In this document: positions 43,895-52,320 of the stretch, piece by piece | How positions within the stretch are numbered: position 1 is the stretch's first letter | Layout: each line of letters begins with the position of its first letter | Assembly (NCBI GenBank): GCA_910586715.1 | Contig: CAJUJG010000002.1 | Location: 11,251-71,742 of the forward strand | Source: an uncultured Lachnospiraceae bacterium | GTDB lineage: Bacteria > Bacillota > Clostridia > Lachnospirales > Lachnospiraceae | Direction of reading: 5' to 3' | DNA: 60,492 nt | Notes under the pieces: generated by a model | Database searches by the model: none | Told to the model about the DNA's origin: nothing | The model's input: the letters and a program-made list of their open reading frames with translations, nothing else | Program-made: the position numbers and the translations under genes

Positions 43895-44305
43895 TTACGG
43901 AATTTCCACTTGCTCTCTTTTCTTCATTATCTTTAAAATAAAGAAATATTTTATTCCAACAGGTCTGTCCTTCTTAATAACCTTAAAATCATAATATCTA
44001 CCGTAACCTGCTGTGTCGCTTAAAGTCTCCTTTATATAAGGAAGAAACTCCGACGACATCTTTATTGTTACACTGGATTTACCCAACTCATCCATCCTTG
44101 CTGCTGCCTTCTCAATAAAACTACTCAATGCAGCAACCTTACGAAGTTTATCATAGGACACCTTTTCAATCATATCAAGTTCCGCAGCATCGTCATTGGA
44201 AAGATTTGCTACAATAAGACGAAGTTGGTCAATCACACCAAGCTTACACGTTTGTACATCGTCCGTAACTTCTATTGACCTGTATACCTCTTTTCCATAC
44301 AACAT
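43895..44305 (-). CDS. Unknown soluble protein following the AAA+ ATPase
   Basis: About 136 residues from the ATG after GGGAGG at 9 bases. It is soluble, with an N-terminal strand pair, a long helical middle (AELDMIEKVSYDKLRKVAALSSFIEKAAARMDEL) and a basic C-terminal strand region (YFFILKIMKKREQ). It is encoded 17 bases after the AAA+ ATPase. A partner or substrate adaptor for that ATPase is plausible. No family recognised. Confidence 0.5.
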   Translation of the reverse strand: MLYGKEVYRSIEVTDDVQTCKLGVIDQLRLIVANLSNDDAAELDMIEKVSYDKLRKVAALSSFIEKAAARMDELGKSSVTIKMSSEFLPYIKETLSDTAGYGRYYDFKVIKKDRPVGIKYFFILKIMKKREQVEIP

Positions 44306-44322
44306 AAACAAATACCTCCCTT

Positions 44323-45201
44323 TTATGAATATCTGCCTTTTGCATACTGATGCAGATAAAGTTCGCCATTTTTATCATAGCAGGTTCTTATCCGAAGCTC
44401 CTGCATCAGATACCCGTATATCTCGCTTTCTTTAACAGTACACGCATCTTTAATAACCGCCTGTTTCTCGGCGCGCTCTACCCAGTCACGAATTTTACGG
44501 TAAGACAACGACTGGGTGTACTGAACTTGAGACAACACGGCATCTTTTACATCACGCACCATATCACATTCCATACTAAATGACCCACGCATAAACTTCC
44601 TTATACTTTTATCAACATCCTCTGCAGATGGTCTATCAAATTCCATCTGTATGTTAAATCTATTAACAAAAGCCGCATCCAGATTCCTGTACAAATTAGT
44701 AGCGCTTATAAAAATACATCTTGGGTTCATTTGGTCTAAAAGCTGGAACAGCGTATTGTTAGCCCTACGGATATCCGCAGTATCCTGATTTTTATCATCA
44801 TCTCTTGCCCAACAGATTGCATCGCATTCATCCAAAAATATAACAGCCTGACCTATCCTGTCTGCCACATTAAAAATCTCCGTAAGCGCTTGGGAAGCAA
44901 TGCCTGTAGACAGCGCCCTTGATATATCCACGTAAAACAACTGATAACTAAGGAAGTTGCTTAAAGCCTTAGATAAATAAGTTTTACCCGTTCCCGACGC
45001 TCCATACATCAAAATACGATTGATTGGCTTTAATCCTGCCTGAATGAACTTCTCACCATTCTTTGTTTCCAAAATAAACTCATCCAGCTTCACCCTGTTT
45101 TCATCGGATAAGATTACCGAGTCAATACTAATATCACTGTTAACACGCATACAATACTTATCATACATTTCCTGCTGTTCAATACTTAATTTGCTCTTCA
45201 T
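44323..45201 (-). CDS. AAA+ ATPase (classical/meiotic-clade-like)
   Basis: A 292-residue protein with a single AAA+ module. An N-terminal helical part (1-60) is followed by Walker A GASGTGKT at 67-74, Walker B IFLDECD at 121-127, sensor 1 ISATNLYRNLD with the Asn at 169, and VNRFN with an arginine (about 181) in the finger position. The lid is the C-terminal helical part. The sequence resembles stand-alone AAA proteins such as the FtsH/Vps4-type ATPases that remodel proteins. The ATG overlaps the upstream stop (ATGA). It begins the T4SS-like block and may act on the assembly of the large membrane proteins. Confidence 0.85.
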   Translation of the reverse strand: MKSKLSIEQQEMYDKYCMRVNSDISIDSVILSDENRVKLDEFILETKNGEKFIQAGLKPINRILMYGASGTGKTYLSKALSNFLSYQLFYVDISRALSTGIASQALTEIFNVADRIGQAVIFLDECDAICWARDDDKNQDTADIRRANNTLFQLLDQMNPRCIFISATNLYRNLDAAFVNRFNIQMEFDRPSAEDVDKSIRKFMRGSFSMECDMVRDVKDAVLSQVQYTQSLSYRKIRDWVERAEKQAVIKDACTVKESEIYGYLMQELRIRTCYDKNGELYLHQYAKGRYS

Positions 45202-45701
45202 ACCGTACACTCCCCCTGCCTGCACTTTACCCACCACTCTTCAAACTCGGCAAAATCACTTACTTCCTCCGCTAAACCCTGCATCATAAAAAGCTGTAAA
45301 ACAGCCGCGGAATGCGCCTGCGTATTCCTTCCTTTCTTAAAAGGATCATGAAATACATCCGTGAAACTGCCGCACTCCCTGATAAAAGCGCGCTGCTGCT
45401 CAGATAAACTTTGATAATACAGCCAGTCATGCTGTGCAGGTGACGGATTTTCAAAATAAATCGTATCAAACCTCCTGCCATCAGACATTGTCAGAATATG
45501 AGGGCTTAAACTTCTTGCCAGATAATCAGGCGACGCAGTTGTTATATCTCTGCAAATCTGATACCTGTCAGGCACCCTGCTGATAATTCTGTCTATGTAT
45601 AGATGTTTCGCTTCCCTCGTAAAACCACAGTCCCACTCTATACTTACAATCCCACACTTAACTTTTTCATCTTCCACATAATAATAACACCGATCCGCCA
45701 T
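45198..45701 (-). CDS. DarT1-associated NADAR-like protein, shortened
   Basis: A 167-residue protein. Its second half carries the pattern known from NADAR-domain proteins that accompany DarT1 toxins: HDWLYYQSL, then CGSFTDVFHDPFKKGRNTQAHSAA followed by a helix ending in QGL (family pattern: DWLY..AL, FTDI.FNP.K..N.QA.A). The first part matches the N-terminal strand-helix IVSIEWDCGFTREAKHL. In the family these enzymes remove ADP-ribose from guanine bases in DNA. No DarT toxin is encoded nearby and the protein is shorter than the usual about 250 residues, so activity is uncertain. An anti-defence or orphan antitoxin role is inference. Confidence 0.55.
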   Translation of the reverse strand: MADRCYYYVEDEKVKCGIVSIEWDCGFTREAKHLYIDRIISRVPDRYQICRDITTASPDYLARSLSPHILTMSDGRRFDTIYFENPSPAQHDWLYYQSLSEQQRAFIRECGSFTDVFHDPFKKGRNTQAHSAAVLQLFMMQGLAEEVSDFAEFEEWWVKCRQGECTV

Positions 45702-45736
45702 ATAAACCTATACCCCATTTCAAACATTTAACTTTT

Positions 45737-45742
45737 ATTATA
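45737..45742 (-). promoter_or_regulatory. Candidate -10 element (TATAAT) upstream of NADAR/AAA+ genes
   Basis: A perfect TATAAT on the minus strand, 36 bases before the start at 45701. No good -35 hexamer is seen at 16-18 bases. The gap 45702-45899 also holds a folded element (45802-45839) just upstream, so this may be a transcription-unit border. Confidence 0.35.
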
Positions 45743-45801
45743 CCGCACGCCAACCACGCAACAGGCGGTAGACTTCCAAAGTGGCTGCACTTACCGTTAA
45801 T

Positions 45802-45839
45802 AAGAGCTGCAGTCCAAACGTGTCGGACATACAGCTCTT
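45802..45839 (-). terminator. Two-part hairpin in the gap before the NADAR-like gene
   Basis: Outer arms 45802-45809 and 45832-45839 pair over 8 bases; inner arms 45812-45815 and 45825-45828 pair over 4. The minus-strand tail (ATTAAC) is weak. It is about 60 bases after the DUF5688 stop. Terminator or structured leader. Confidence 0.4.
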
Positions 45840-45899
45840 CATTAAAAAATGCCAGCAACTTACTTCTTTTGTCTAGACAATTCCTTGCCCTGACTGTTT

Positions 45900-46820
45900 C
45901 TAAAACATAGTAATTTTTTCTTCATCCTTATTATAAAAGTAAATATTATCAGACAGAAATTCCATCGGCTCCAATACACTGCTGTTTACTTCATGTACTA
46001 TCTTCTTGATAGCCAAACTATCATTAATGTTCATCTCATAAAAAGGACACAGCAACACTTCATGAATTGAAGAAGGTATTATATAGAAACTTGAATTTAA
46101 TTCTTGGGCAGCCTGTCTAAGTACGGCATCATATGAAACGACTACCGAACCACCATTTCTACGCTCATTTGTTAAAACATATAATGGTATTTGGATATCA
46201 TACTCAACATCTTCCGGCAAGTCAATGTCCCTCCCCTTCATAACTTCCCTAAATATTGCATCCATGCTTATAATACAAAACCCTTCTTTTTCAATGGTAT
46301 TTTCCCTGGCTCTTCTATAAACTTCCTCAGGTGATACTCCCCAAAGTTTTAACAGCTGGTTTCTACAGAGCATAACCCCAACACACTCACCTTCAGTTTC
46401 GACCTCTATAACCACTTCGACTGTCAAATCCTGCCATTTTTGACAAACGCAGTCATCATGCCGTTCTATATTTCTCTCCGTATTGCGTAACGCTACCCTC
46501 AGGCTGTCTTTTACCTCATCATAAACCAAACATTGCCTTGTGAAATTTCTCATTCTTGACACAGGATGCGTATCAAACTGTTCACACACTTCCCTGACAC
46601 ACTGGTCAAAAGTTATACCTTCACATATGTATTTATCATATAAACCCTGCGTATAAATTAAAGTCTCATCCCTTACATCCTTATTCTTTAAACCAATTCC
46701 GACAAAAATGCTTCCGTTATTTTTTACGATTTCTCTATACTCGGAAATCATTCCTTTCTTAATATACCTCTCGTTCATTTCACTAACAATCATTTTGGTA
46801 AATTCTTTTATGTCAACCAT
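45900..46820 (-). CDS. DUF5688 family protein
   Basis: A 306-residue soluble protein with the typical DUF5688 features. It has IYTQGLYDKYICEGITFDQ near residues 75-95 and a helical middle. The hallmark C-terminus starts with PLYVLTNERRNGGS (about 215-228), then FYIIPSSIHEVLLCP (about 250-264) and VHEVNSSVLEPMEFLSDNIY (about 275-295). This is the better preserved of two copies; the other is at 2010-2933. The family is common in Lachnospiraceae mobile elements and has no known function. GGAGG before the ATG; a possible promoter lies at 46867-46894. Confidence 0.85.
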   Translation of the reverse strand: MVDIKEFTKMIVSEMNERYIKKGMISEYREIVKNNGSIFVGIGLKNKDVRDETLIYTQGLYDKYICEGITFDQCVREVCEQFDTHPVSRMRNFTRQCLVYDEVKDSLRVALRNTERNIERHDDCVCQKWQDLTVEVVIEVETEGECVGVMLCRNQLLKLWGVSPEEVYRRARENTIEKEGFCIISMDAIFREVMKGRDIDLPEDVEYDIQIPLYVLTNERRNGGSVVVSYDAVLRQAAQELNSSFYIIPSSIHEVLLCPFYEMNINDSLAIKKIVHEVNSSVLEPMEFLSDNIYFYNKDEEKITMF

Positions 46821-46866
46821 GTACTACCTCCATTCTCAAACAGATACCAGCACACTTCTTTTGTGC

Positions 46867-46894
46867 AACATATCCTTTCACTTCTATATGTCAT
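46867..46894 (-). promoter_or_regulatory. Candidate promoter for the DUF5688 gene
   Basis: On the minus strand, ATGACA (46894-46889, five of six bases of TTGACA), a 16-base spacer and TATGTT (46872-46867, four of six). It lies 47 bases before the ATG; a small GCACA/TGTGC hairpin follows. Weak but well spaced. Confidence 0.35.
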
Positions 46895-46915
46895 AAATCC
46901 ATATATAATTTACTG

Positions 46916-47185
46916 CTACATGCTAAACTTAGACAATGCTGCTGCTAAGGAATCCATTTCTTTTTTGTCTTCCGCCTCGTGAATCTTGCAGATTAATTCT
47001 TTAGATATGTCTAAAGAATACAACCCTAATACAGACTTTCCATCAATGACATACCTGCCCAACGCAACATCAATATCGCCTTTATAACCATTGCACTTCG
47101 CATTAAACTCTGTAATGTCCTCTATACCGTTCAGCTTTACCTTTATCTCTGTACCCTTAAATACGTCTTTACTCTTCTTCGTCAT
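46916..47185 (-). CDS. HPr-like protein without catalytic histidine
   Basis: An 89-residue protein from the ATG after GGAGGG; the longer frame upstream overlaps the acidic tail of the previous gene. It has the fold pattern of HPr (IKVKLNGIEDITEFNAKC) followed by GDIDVALGRYVIDGKSVLGLYSLDISKEL. GRYVIDGKS-LG-SLD is the signature of the HPr-like family frequent in Lachnospiraceae, which corresponds to the HPr Ser-46 region (KSILGVMSL). The His-15 phosphorylation site of true HPr is missing, so it cannot carry phosphate in the sugar PTS. Role on a mobile element is unknown. Confidence 0.7.
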   Translation of the reverse strand: MTKKSKDVFKGTEIKVKLNGIEDITEFNAKCNGYKGDIDVALGRYVIDGKSVLGLYSLDISKELICKIHEAEDKKEMDSLAAALSKFSM

Positions 47186-48620
47186 ACTCATTACCCTCCT
47201 CGTAGTATTCTTCGTCATCTTCGTAATCCTCATAATCATTACTACAGTTGTCAGCTGCTTCGCTCTGTTCTTCCGGTTCTGCAACTCCTAAAAGCTGTAC
47301 CCGCCTTTTACGATCGCCATAGGCACTGTGCACAAATTCTTGAAGCGCCGTTTTTACTTCTTCCGTAAGTTCATAATTATCCCGTATAAACTCAAATACT
47401 TCATCTGCATCTCTATAGACGCCATACATATCAGCCAAACTGACTAAAAAATACCTATCATAACCCGTTTTTATATTTATATCCGGTTTTTCTTCCTGTA
47501 ATAATTCCAACGCCTCATCAGTACTTTCTTTCAAGATACAGCTGCAGATTTTATTAAGAATCATCTCACCCTGATTAATTTCCACGTTTTCTGAAAAGAA
47601 TGTTCTACTTCCTACGCTTATCTTCTTTATAAAAGGTATATAGCTTTCAAACTTAGCACTGGGTCTCTTCATACTCATTATCTGATAATTATCCTTTTTA
47701 AAAGCTTCTTCCTTATCATATGTTTTTTGTACCCTGTCATCCCTGCATATATCCGTATTTACATTAGTCTCCGTCTGTTTATAACCGTAATCAAACTGTA
47801 CCAATGCTTTTTTGTATCCACATCCTTCCGCAGCACGTAACGCCCGCAATACCCTGACGCTCTTATCAGGCTCTCTTTTCTCGCTATACATCTTCAGCAT
47901 ATAATTCATATTCTTTGCATTACATACTGCCTTTATATAATCCGCTGTATTTTTTGACAAATGTATATACTCCTGTACTAAGTTAGGGTAATCCATCATC
48001 AAATCATGCAGTACTCCGTTTGACACTCTCGCAGATACAAACTTCGAAAGCTTCTTCTGCACAAATTCGCAAAGTATCCTGCCGTCGTCAACAGGTACCA
48101 TACCATCCTCAAACATTCTGTTTAAAGTTACTTCACAGACTTGACTATACTCTTCTGGAACCCATCCCCTCAATACATTAGCCAGCAGCAGAATATACAT
48201 GTTTCCAACACTCAAAGTAAAATGCTTTTCAATCATACGAAAACTGTTTACATCCATTATCATCTGTCTTACCTCTCGTGTCGTCAATGGTTTACGCCTT
48301 CTGCCTGTAGGCTGCTTCATCTCTTCCCTGATGACCAAAAATTCACTCGGAAAATTACTGATGTCTGTACCCGGCTCAAACACAAATGCATTTTGTTCTT
48401 TGTAATGAACCCCTACCAGTTCAAGCTTTCTAGGTACGTCATCCGTAACATTCTCCGCCGTATAAGCATAGATACTCGTCCGGTTATCATCCAGCTTGTG
48501 TTTGTACAACAACTTTGAATAATTCGTGACAGCCTTAACTTCATACTTCCCTTCGAGATAGTCACGGAACGCATTGGTAAATACCCAATTAAACTTATTG
48601 AGATTGTCGTTTAGAACCAT
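47169..48620 (-). CDS. Large soluble protein with acidic tail
   Basis: A 483-residue protein, AGGAGG before the ATG. It reads as mostly helical, with a basic stretch (PTGRRRKPLTTREVRQ, about 104-119) that could bind DNA and a long helical core. The last 30 residues are almost all Asp, Glu and Tyr, giving a DNA-mimicking or flexible acidic tail. No family is recognised. It overlaps the HPr-like gene by 17 bases. The combination of a basic patch and acidic tail would fit a DNA-binding or chaperone-like factor, but this is inference. Confidence 0.5.
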   Translation of the reverse strand: MVLNDNLNKFNWVFTNAFRDYLEGKYEVKAVTNYSKLLYKHKLDDNRTSIYAYTAENVTDDVPRKLELVGVHYKEQNAFVFEPGTDISNFPSEFLVIREEMKQPTGRRRKPLTTREVRQMIMDVNSFRMIEKHFTLSVGNMYILLLANVLRGWVPEEYSQVCEVTLNRMFEDGMVPVDDGRILCEFVQKKLSKFVSARVSNGVLHDLMMDYPNLVQEYIHLSKNTADYIKAVCNAKNMNYMLKMYSEKREPDKSVRVLRALRAAEGCGYKKALVQFDYGYKQTETNVNTDICRDDRVQKTYDKEEAFKKDNYQIMSMKRPSAKFESYIPFIKKISVGSRTFFSENVEINQGEMILNKICSCILKESTDEALELLQEEKPDINIKTGYDRYFLVSLADMYGVYRDADEVFEFIRDNYELTEEVKTALQEFVHSAYGDRKRRVQLLGVAEPEEQSEAADNCSNDYEDYEDDEEYYEEGNEYDEEE

Positions 48621-48664
48621 AGCATGTCCTCCTTTTAAATTATTTGATTCTGTTACATAACTCT

Positions 48665-48679
48665 GCCGGATTTTCCGGC
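48665..48679 (-). promoter_or_regulatory. Short G/C-rich hairpin in intergenic gap
   Basis: GCCGGA/TCCGGC pair over 6 bases with a 3-base loop, between the genes at 48719 and 48620. No T-run follows. The 98-base gap has no other feature. Confidence 0.35.
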
Positions 48680-48718
48680 TTACTCACCCAACTTACCAAG
48701 TTCTAAACGACCTGCATT

Positions 48719-49000
48719 TCAACTTCCTTCCAATAACAGCGTCTTAACCCATTCCCACTTATCACTCGTCACAATCAAATATAACGCATACAGCGCTGCT
48801 ACCGTTAATACAAATACTGCTGCCTTCACACGCGCAGTCGAACCAATAACATACAACACTGCTTTAAATAACTGCTTTGCCACCATAAAAAGAATAATCA
48901 ACAGTACACACGCAACAGCTGCCATAAGAAACATACACATCACGGTACCGGCAGTACCACCAACTGACTTTCTGATATTATACAAAATACTGTTTATCAC
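48719..49000 (-). CDS. Small membrane protein (93 residues)
   Basis: A 93-residue protein starting at a GTG 8 bases after GGAGG. Two long membrane helices at about 18-42 and 60-78, a Lys-rich turn between them and a Trp-rich C-terminus (DKWEWVKTLL). It follows the LRR lipoprotein gene by 12 bases. Possible holin-like or scaffold protein; no evidence decides it. Confidence 0.5.
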   Translation of the reverse strand: MINSILYNIRKSVGGTAGTVMCMFLMAAVACVLLIILFMVAKQLFKAVLYVIGSTARVKAAVFVLTVAALYALYLIVTSDKWEWVKTLLLEGS

Positions 49001-49012
49001 CTAAACTACCTC

Positions 49013-50341
49013 CTACTGGACGACATACGTAATCCCGTGATTTTCCGCAAACTGCTTGGCATAACTCCCATCAGATACAACAAGCAGCGTATTTGGTGGA
49101 ATAGCCCCCAACTCTATAACAGCTACACTGCTTGGCACAGCAACTGCCTGTAAAGCCGTACACCCTTCAAACGCTGTAGATTTTATTGTTTCAACTCCAT
49201 TCTCAATAAATACTGTAGTCAACTTAACACAATTGGCAAAAGCATAATCCCCTACCACTTTTACAGTACCCGGAATAATAAACTCATTAAAACTCATATC
49301 CCGCAGCGTTCCGTTAAGTTCTTTAACGCCGCTTGGTATTTTCACATCGGCAAATCCCGATAAGCTGTAAAAACCACTGCCAAGTGTCTGAACCGTACTC
49401 GGTAAAGATACAGCGGAAACGCCTGAACCACTGAAAGTCTCTGATGACACCCACTCCAGTCCCTCACTAAAAAAGACATATTTCAATTCAGACCAACCTT
49501 TGAATGTATCTTTTAACCTGATAACGCTTGACGGGATCTCAACTGCTTCAATACCTTCCACAGGATTCATCTGCCTCAGTTCAACCACAGTCATACCATT
49601 TATTTCTGTTGGAAACACAAGTTTATTCCCACCTTTACCCAAATAACCAGTTACAGCTATACCGTCTTCCACACTAACATATTTGAATAACTCTTCCTTA
49701 TTTAAAGCCAACATCCACCCAGCTGAATCCACCTCATACTCAGGCTCAGGCTCTGTATACTCTTCCAATTGTCCTAAAATTTTGGAAGTTGCTCCGTCTT
49801 TCAAAGTCAAACATCCCACATCATCAACACTGTCCAAATCGAGCTTAACCTGCTCTGCCTTGTATTCTTTTATAATGGCAGACCTAAAAAACTCATACGC
49901 GTTAGCACCCATGTTTATGTATTCCTGCCTAAAATATACTGCCTGACAGTCATCATCAGTAGTTAGCGATTTTTTCTCTATACTGATATCCTCCACTCTT
50001 TTCGTCTGACTATAAATGTAATCATCATGCTCGTACGAAAAGATGTAGAAATCATGCGAATAACCTGTCTCGTCAAATAAATACACCGAATATTCTCTGA
50101 TATTCCCATAATCTGTTAATATAACAATCCTCTCTCCTGCCGTAGTTTCACCTATTCTGTCTTTATATACAGCATAGGCATCATGCATATACTCCTCCAC
50201 AAGCTCTTCATAAGTCTTTATCTCTTCCGTAACTTCCTCTGACTCTTTACTGCCTCCGATCGCTGACATAAAATCTTCTGCCGAACAGGCAGTTACACCA
50301 CATGCACATAACAATGCACCCAACAAAATTCTATATTTCAT
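49013..50341 (-). CDS. BspA-like leucine-rich repeat lipoprotein
   Basis: A 442-residue lipoprotein from the ATG after GGAGG; the longer frame upstream lies in the previous gene. Signal peptide with lipobox VTAC at about residue 18. A first domain (about 30-205) is of unknown fold. From about 225 on, BspA/LRR_5-type repeats follow with the pattern IxIPSSVxxL, AFxGC/F and LxxVxIP (VEIPSSVIRLKDTF, VSLPSTVQTLGSGF, VKIPSGVKELNG, FIIPGTVKVVGDYAF, FIENGVETIKSTAF). Such repeats bind proteins or sugars on host or bacterial surfaces. Possible adhesin on the element-carrying cell. Confident family call. Confidence 0.8.
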   Translation of the reverse strand: MKYRILLGALLCACGVTACSAEDFMSAIGGSKESEEVTEEIKTYEELVEEYMHDAYAVYKDRIGETTAGERIVILTDYGNIREYSVYLFDETGYSHDFYIFSYEHDDYIYSQTKRVEDISIEKKSLTTDDDCQAVYFRQEYINMGANAYEFFRSAIIKEYKAEQVKLDLDSVDDVGCLTLKDGATSKILGQLEEYTEPEPEYEVDSAGWMLALNKEELFKYVSVEDGIAVTGYLGKGGNKLVFPTEINGMTVVELRQMNPVEGIEAVEIPSSVIRLKDTFKGWSELKYVFFSEGLEWVSSETFSGSGVSAVSLPSTVQTLGSGFYSLSGFADVKIPSGVKELNGTLRDMSFNEFIIPGTVKVVGDYAFANCVKLTTVFIENGVETIKSTAFEGCTALQAVAVPSSVAVIELGAIPPNTLLVVSDGSYAKQFAENHGITYVVQ

Positions 50342-50361
50342 GCTTTTCCTCCAATAAATAC

Positions 50362-50652
50362 CTATACCGTAGCCACAGTATTCAAACTTTCCAAAATGTC
50401 TAACCGCGCCGCATTTCTTTTCCACCAGTCATACTGACTGTATCTTCTTATAAACCATTTGACAAACGTTACCAACGGTTTTCTCTCAATATATTTGCCA
50501 GTCATTATATAAACTGCATCCTCACTGATGCCTGCCATAGCGTCCTCTCCATTTATATTTACACGATATTCTTTGGCATTCTGCGGCTTATAACCGCCTT
50601 CCTCATATATTACGTGTGTACCTTCATTACACTTTGAAAAAACATACAGCAT
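50362..50652 (-). CDS. Unknown small soluble protein
   Basis: A 96-residue protein with AAAGGAG before its ATG. No signal peptide. The N-terminal part is strand-rich (VIYEEGG, YRVNINGED, VYIMTGKY) and the C-terminus is a basic, Trp-rich helix (VKWFIRRYSQYDWWKRN). It lies between two lipoprotein genes, 20 bases before the LRR gene. No family recognised; it may not be exported. Confidence 0.45.
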   Translation of the reverse strand: MLYVFSKCNEGTHVIYEEGGYKPQNAKEYRVNINGEDAMAGISEDAVYIMTGKYIERKPLVTFVKWFIRRYSQYDWWKRNAARLDILESLNTVATV

Positions 50653-50667
50653 CCGTATCTCTCCTTT

Positions 50668-51606
50668 CTACTCCCCTTTATACTGACTGTTTACAAATTC
50701 CATTGCATTCACCTTGGCTTCATCCCCGCTGCCAAAACATGTAAACACTGTGTTATAGTTGACTTTAAGTACACATGCAAAATAATTGTCAGCTTCAATA
50801 TAAAACAACTCACCATCATTGTAATATGTATCAACCATATTGCTGTCAACTACAACAGCCAGCCTTACGCCTATCGTTTCACACGCATTGTCAAACTGTC
50901 TTAATTCCCTTGCTATCGTAAGCGTTCCGTCACTGAATGTGTAAATCTTCTGTATATCACTGCCAAGACCTGCAGTTACACTAATTTCGTACCCGTCCGT
51001 TGTGTACTTGGGCAAAGATTCTTTTGCCCGTGATATATCCAGCTTTCCATACCCTGTTACTGCGCATTTATTAACCATCATCCCGTTCAGTATCACGTCA
51101 AAGGCTTCCTTACAATTATATGTTCTCGCCACAATCGACTTACTGTCCGTAAGATACACTGCAGCTTCCTTCAATTCGCTTTTTGAATCACTGCCTGTCG
51201 CTACCACATACTTACTGTATGTTTCTGCATCTGTTATGTCCGCCATTGTTGAAAACTGGTCGATATCAATTCCAGACAAAACTGACACGCTGTAAGAGCC
51301 ATCCTTTGCATAAATATACTTTGAATTATCCGTAATATATTCAATGCTCCGCGGAACATCTACTGCATAGTACGATTTCTCACCCAAATATAAAAATACC
51401 GTCTGAATACCGTCTGACACACCATCCGATTTTGCCGACCTGCTGTAATTCCTTTGGAACACAAATTCACCACGGTCAAGCTGCTTGGCATCCGTTTCCT
51501 CAAGTTGCACTGCAGCATCCTTTTCTGTAAGTGCACTCCTGCCAATAAACCCGCAGCCTGACAATGCCATACAGATAAATAATGAAATAAGAGACACTCT
51601 CCTCAT
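50668..51606 (-). CDS. Lipoprotein of unknown function
   Basis: A 312-residue predicted lipoprotein. Leader MRRVSLISLFICMALSGCG with lipobox LSGC at 18. The mature region has a beta-rich pattern (FVFQRNYS, TVFLYLGEKSYYAVDV, YKV-type strands) and a Cys near 160 and 205. GGAGGG precedes the ATG. It is next to the LRR lipoprotein and may act with it at the surface; no family match by eye. Confidence 0.6.
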   Translation of the reverse strand: MRRVSLISLFICMALSGCGFIGRSALTEKDAAVQLEETDAKQLDRGEFVFQRNYSRSAKSDGVSDGIQTVFLYLGEKSYYAVDVPRSIEYITDNSKYIYAKDGSYSVSVLSGIDIDQFSTMADITDAETYSKYVVATGSDSKSELKEAAVYLTDSKSIVARTYNCKEAFDVILNGMMVNKCAVTGYGKLDISRAKESLPKYTTDGYEISVTAGLGSDIQKIYTFSDGTLTIARELRQFDNACETIGVRLAVVVDSNMVDTYYNDGELFYIEADNYFACVLKVNYNTVFTCFGSGDEAKVNAMEFVNSQYKGE

Positions 51607-51629
51607 AGTACATACCCTCCACTGGTTAA

Positions 51630-51851
51630 TTATCTATTTTTGTTAATATTCCTATTAACAAATTCATAAGCTGAAAATACCTTATACACCCGCTCAGAAT
51701 TTTGTTCAAAAAAGCTTCTGCTTCCTATCTCATCAAACTGTCGTAAAGCTTCCTTATATTCTGTTTCTTTACACAGTCCTGCTTCAAACACCCGATTGAT
51801 ATCTCCCCTGCTTTTACAATCGATTCCTTTAAATCTCAGAATTTTGATCAT
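51630..51851 (-). CDS. Unknown 73-residue protein
   Basis: A small soluble, charged protein. GAGG lies 11 bases before the ATG. One Cys pair is present (IDCKSRGD, GLCKETE) and a helical C-terminus (VYKVFSAYEFVNRNI). It starts 3 bases after the stop of the previous gene, so both are co-translated. No function can be assigned. Confidence 0.45.
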   Translation of the reverse strand: MIKILRFKGIDCKSRGDINRVFEAGLCKETEYKEALRQFDEIGSRSFFEQNSERVYKVFSAYEFVNRNINKNR

Positions 51852-51854
51852 GTC

Positions 51855-52304
51855 CTAAACTTCCTCACAATTTACTATAATAAATCTGCATCCGCTGAAT
51901 CTGCCTGCAACTGCATCAGACATTCCCGCTTTAAAAATAACAAGCCTGTACATATTATTATGTATAAAATCATCATCACATTTACTTACAGGTAATACCA
52001 TACTGTTACCTGTAAAAACCGTATCCGGCAGACCATTCCTGCCACAAATATAAATATTCCGCCTATCATGGCTGAAATCCCTTAGACCTACAACTTTTAC
52101 AGTTTTTCCGTCCAAATAACCGTATCCTATTTTATACACCGCATTCTTTCCAATGATACTCTCATCCACATCCATAAGAGAACTTCGCCCGCCCGTATCC
52201 ACATTGCGCCTGCCTGTCGTCCTGTCTTCTTTACATAATTCATGCCCGACATGCTTGTCAGCTGCATCCATGAGACTCGGCACGTCATTTATACACCAGT
52301 CCAT
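51855..52304 (-). CDS. Unknown soluble protein
   Basis: About 149 residues from the ATG after AGGAGG; the in-frame ATG 12 codons upstream lies inside the terminator hairpin at 52326-52346. The first half is polar and rich in Asp, Arg and Gly, and the second half has alternating strands (KTVKVVGLRDF, RNIYICGRNG, YRLVIFKAG, CRFIIVNCEE). Compact alpha/beta or beta-barrel fold is likely. No family recognised. Genes on both sides are co-directional. Confidence 0.5.
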   Translation of the reverse strand: MDWCINDVPSLMDAADKHVGHELCKEDRTTGRRNVDTGGRSSLMDVDESIIGKNAVYKIGYGYLDGKTVKVVGLRDFSHDRRNIYICGRNGLPDTVFTGNSMVLPVSKCDDDFIHNNMYRLVIFKAGMSDAVAGRFSGCRFIIVNCEEV

Positions 52305-52320
52305 CTCTTTCCTCCTACTT

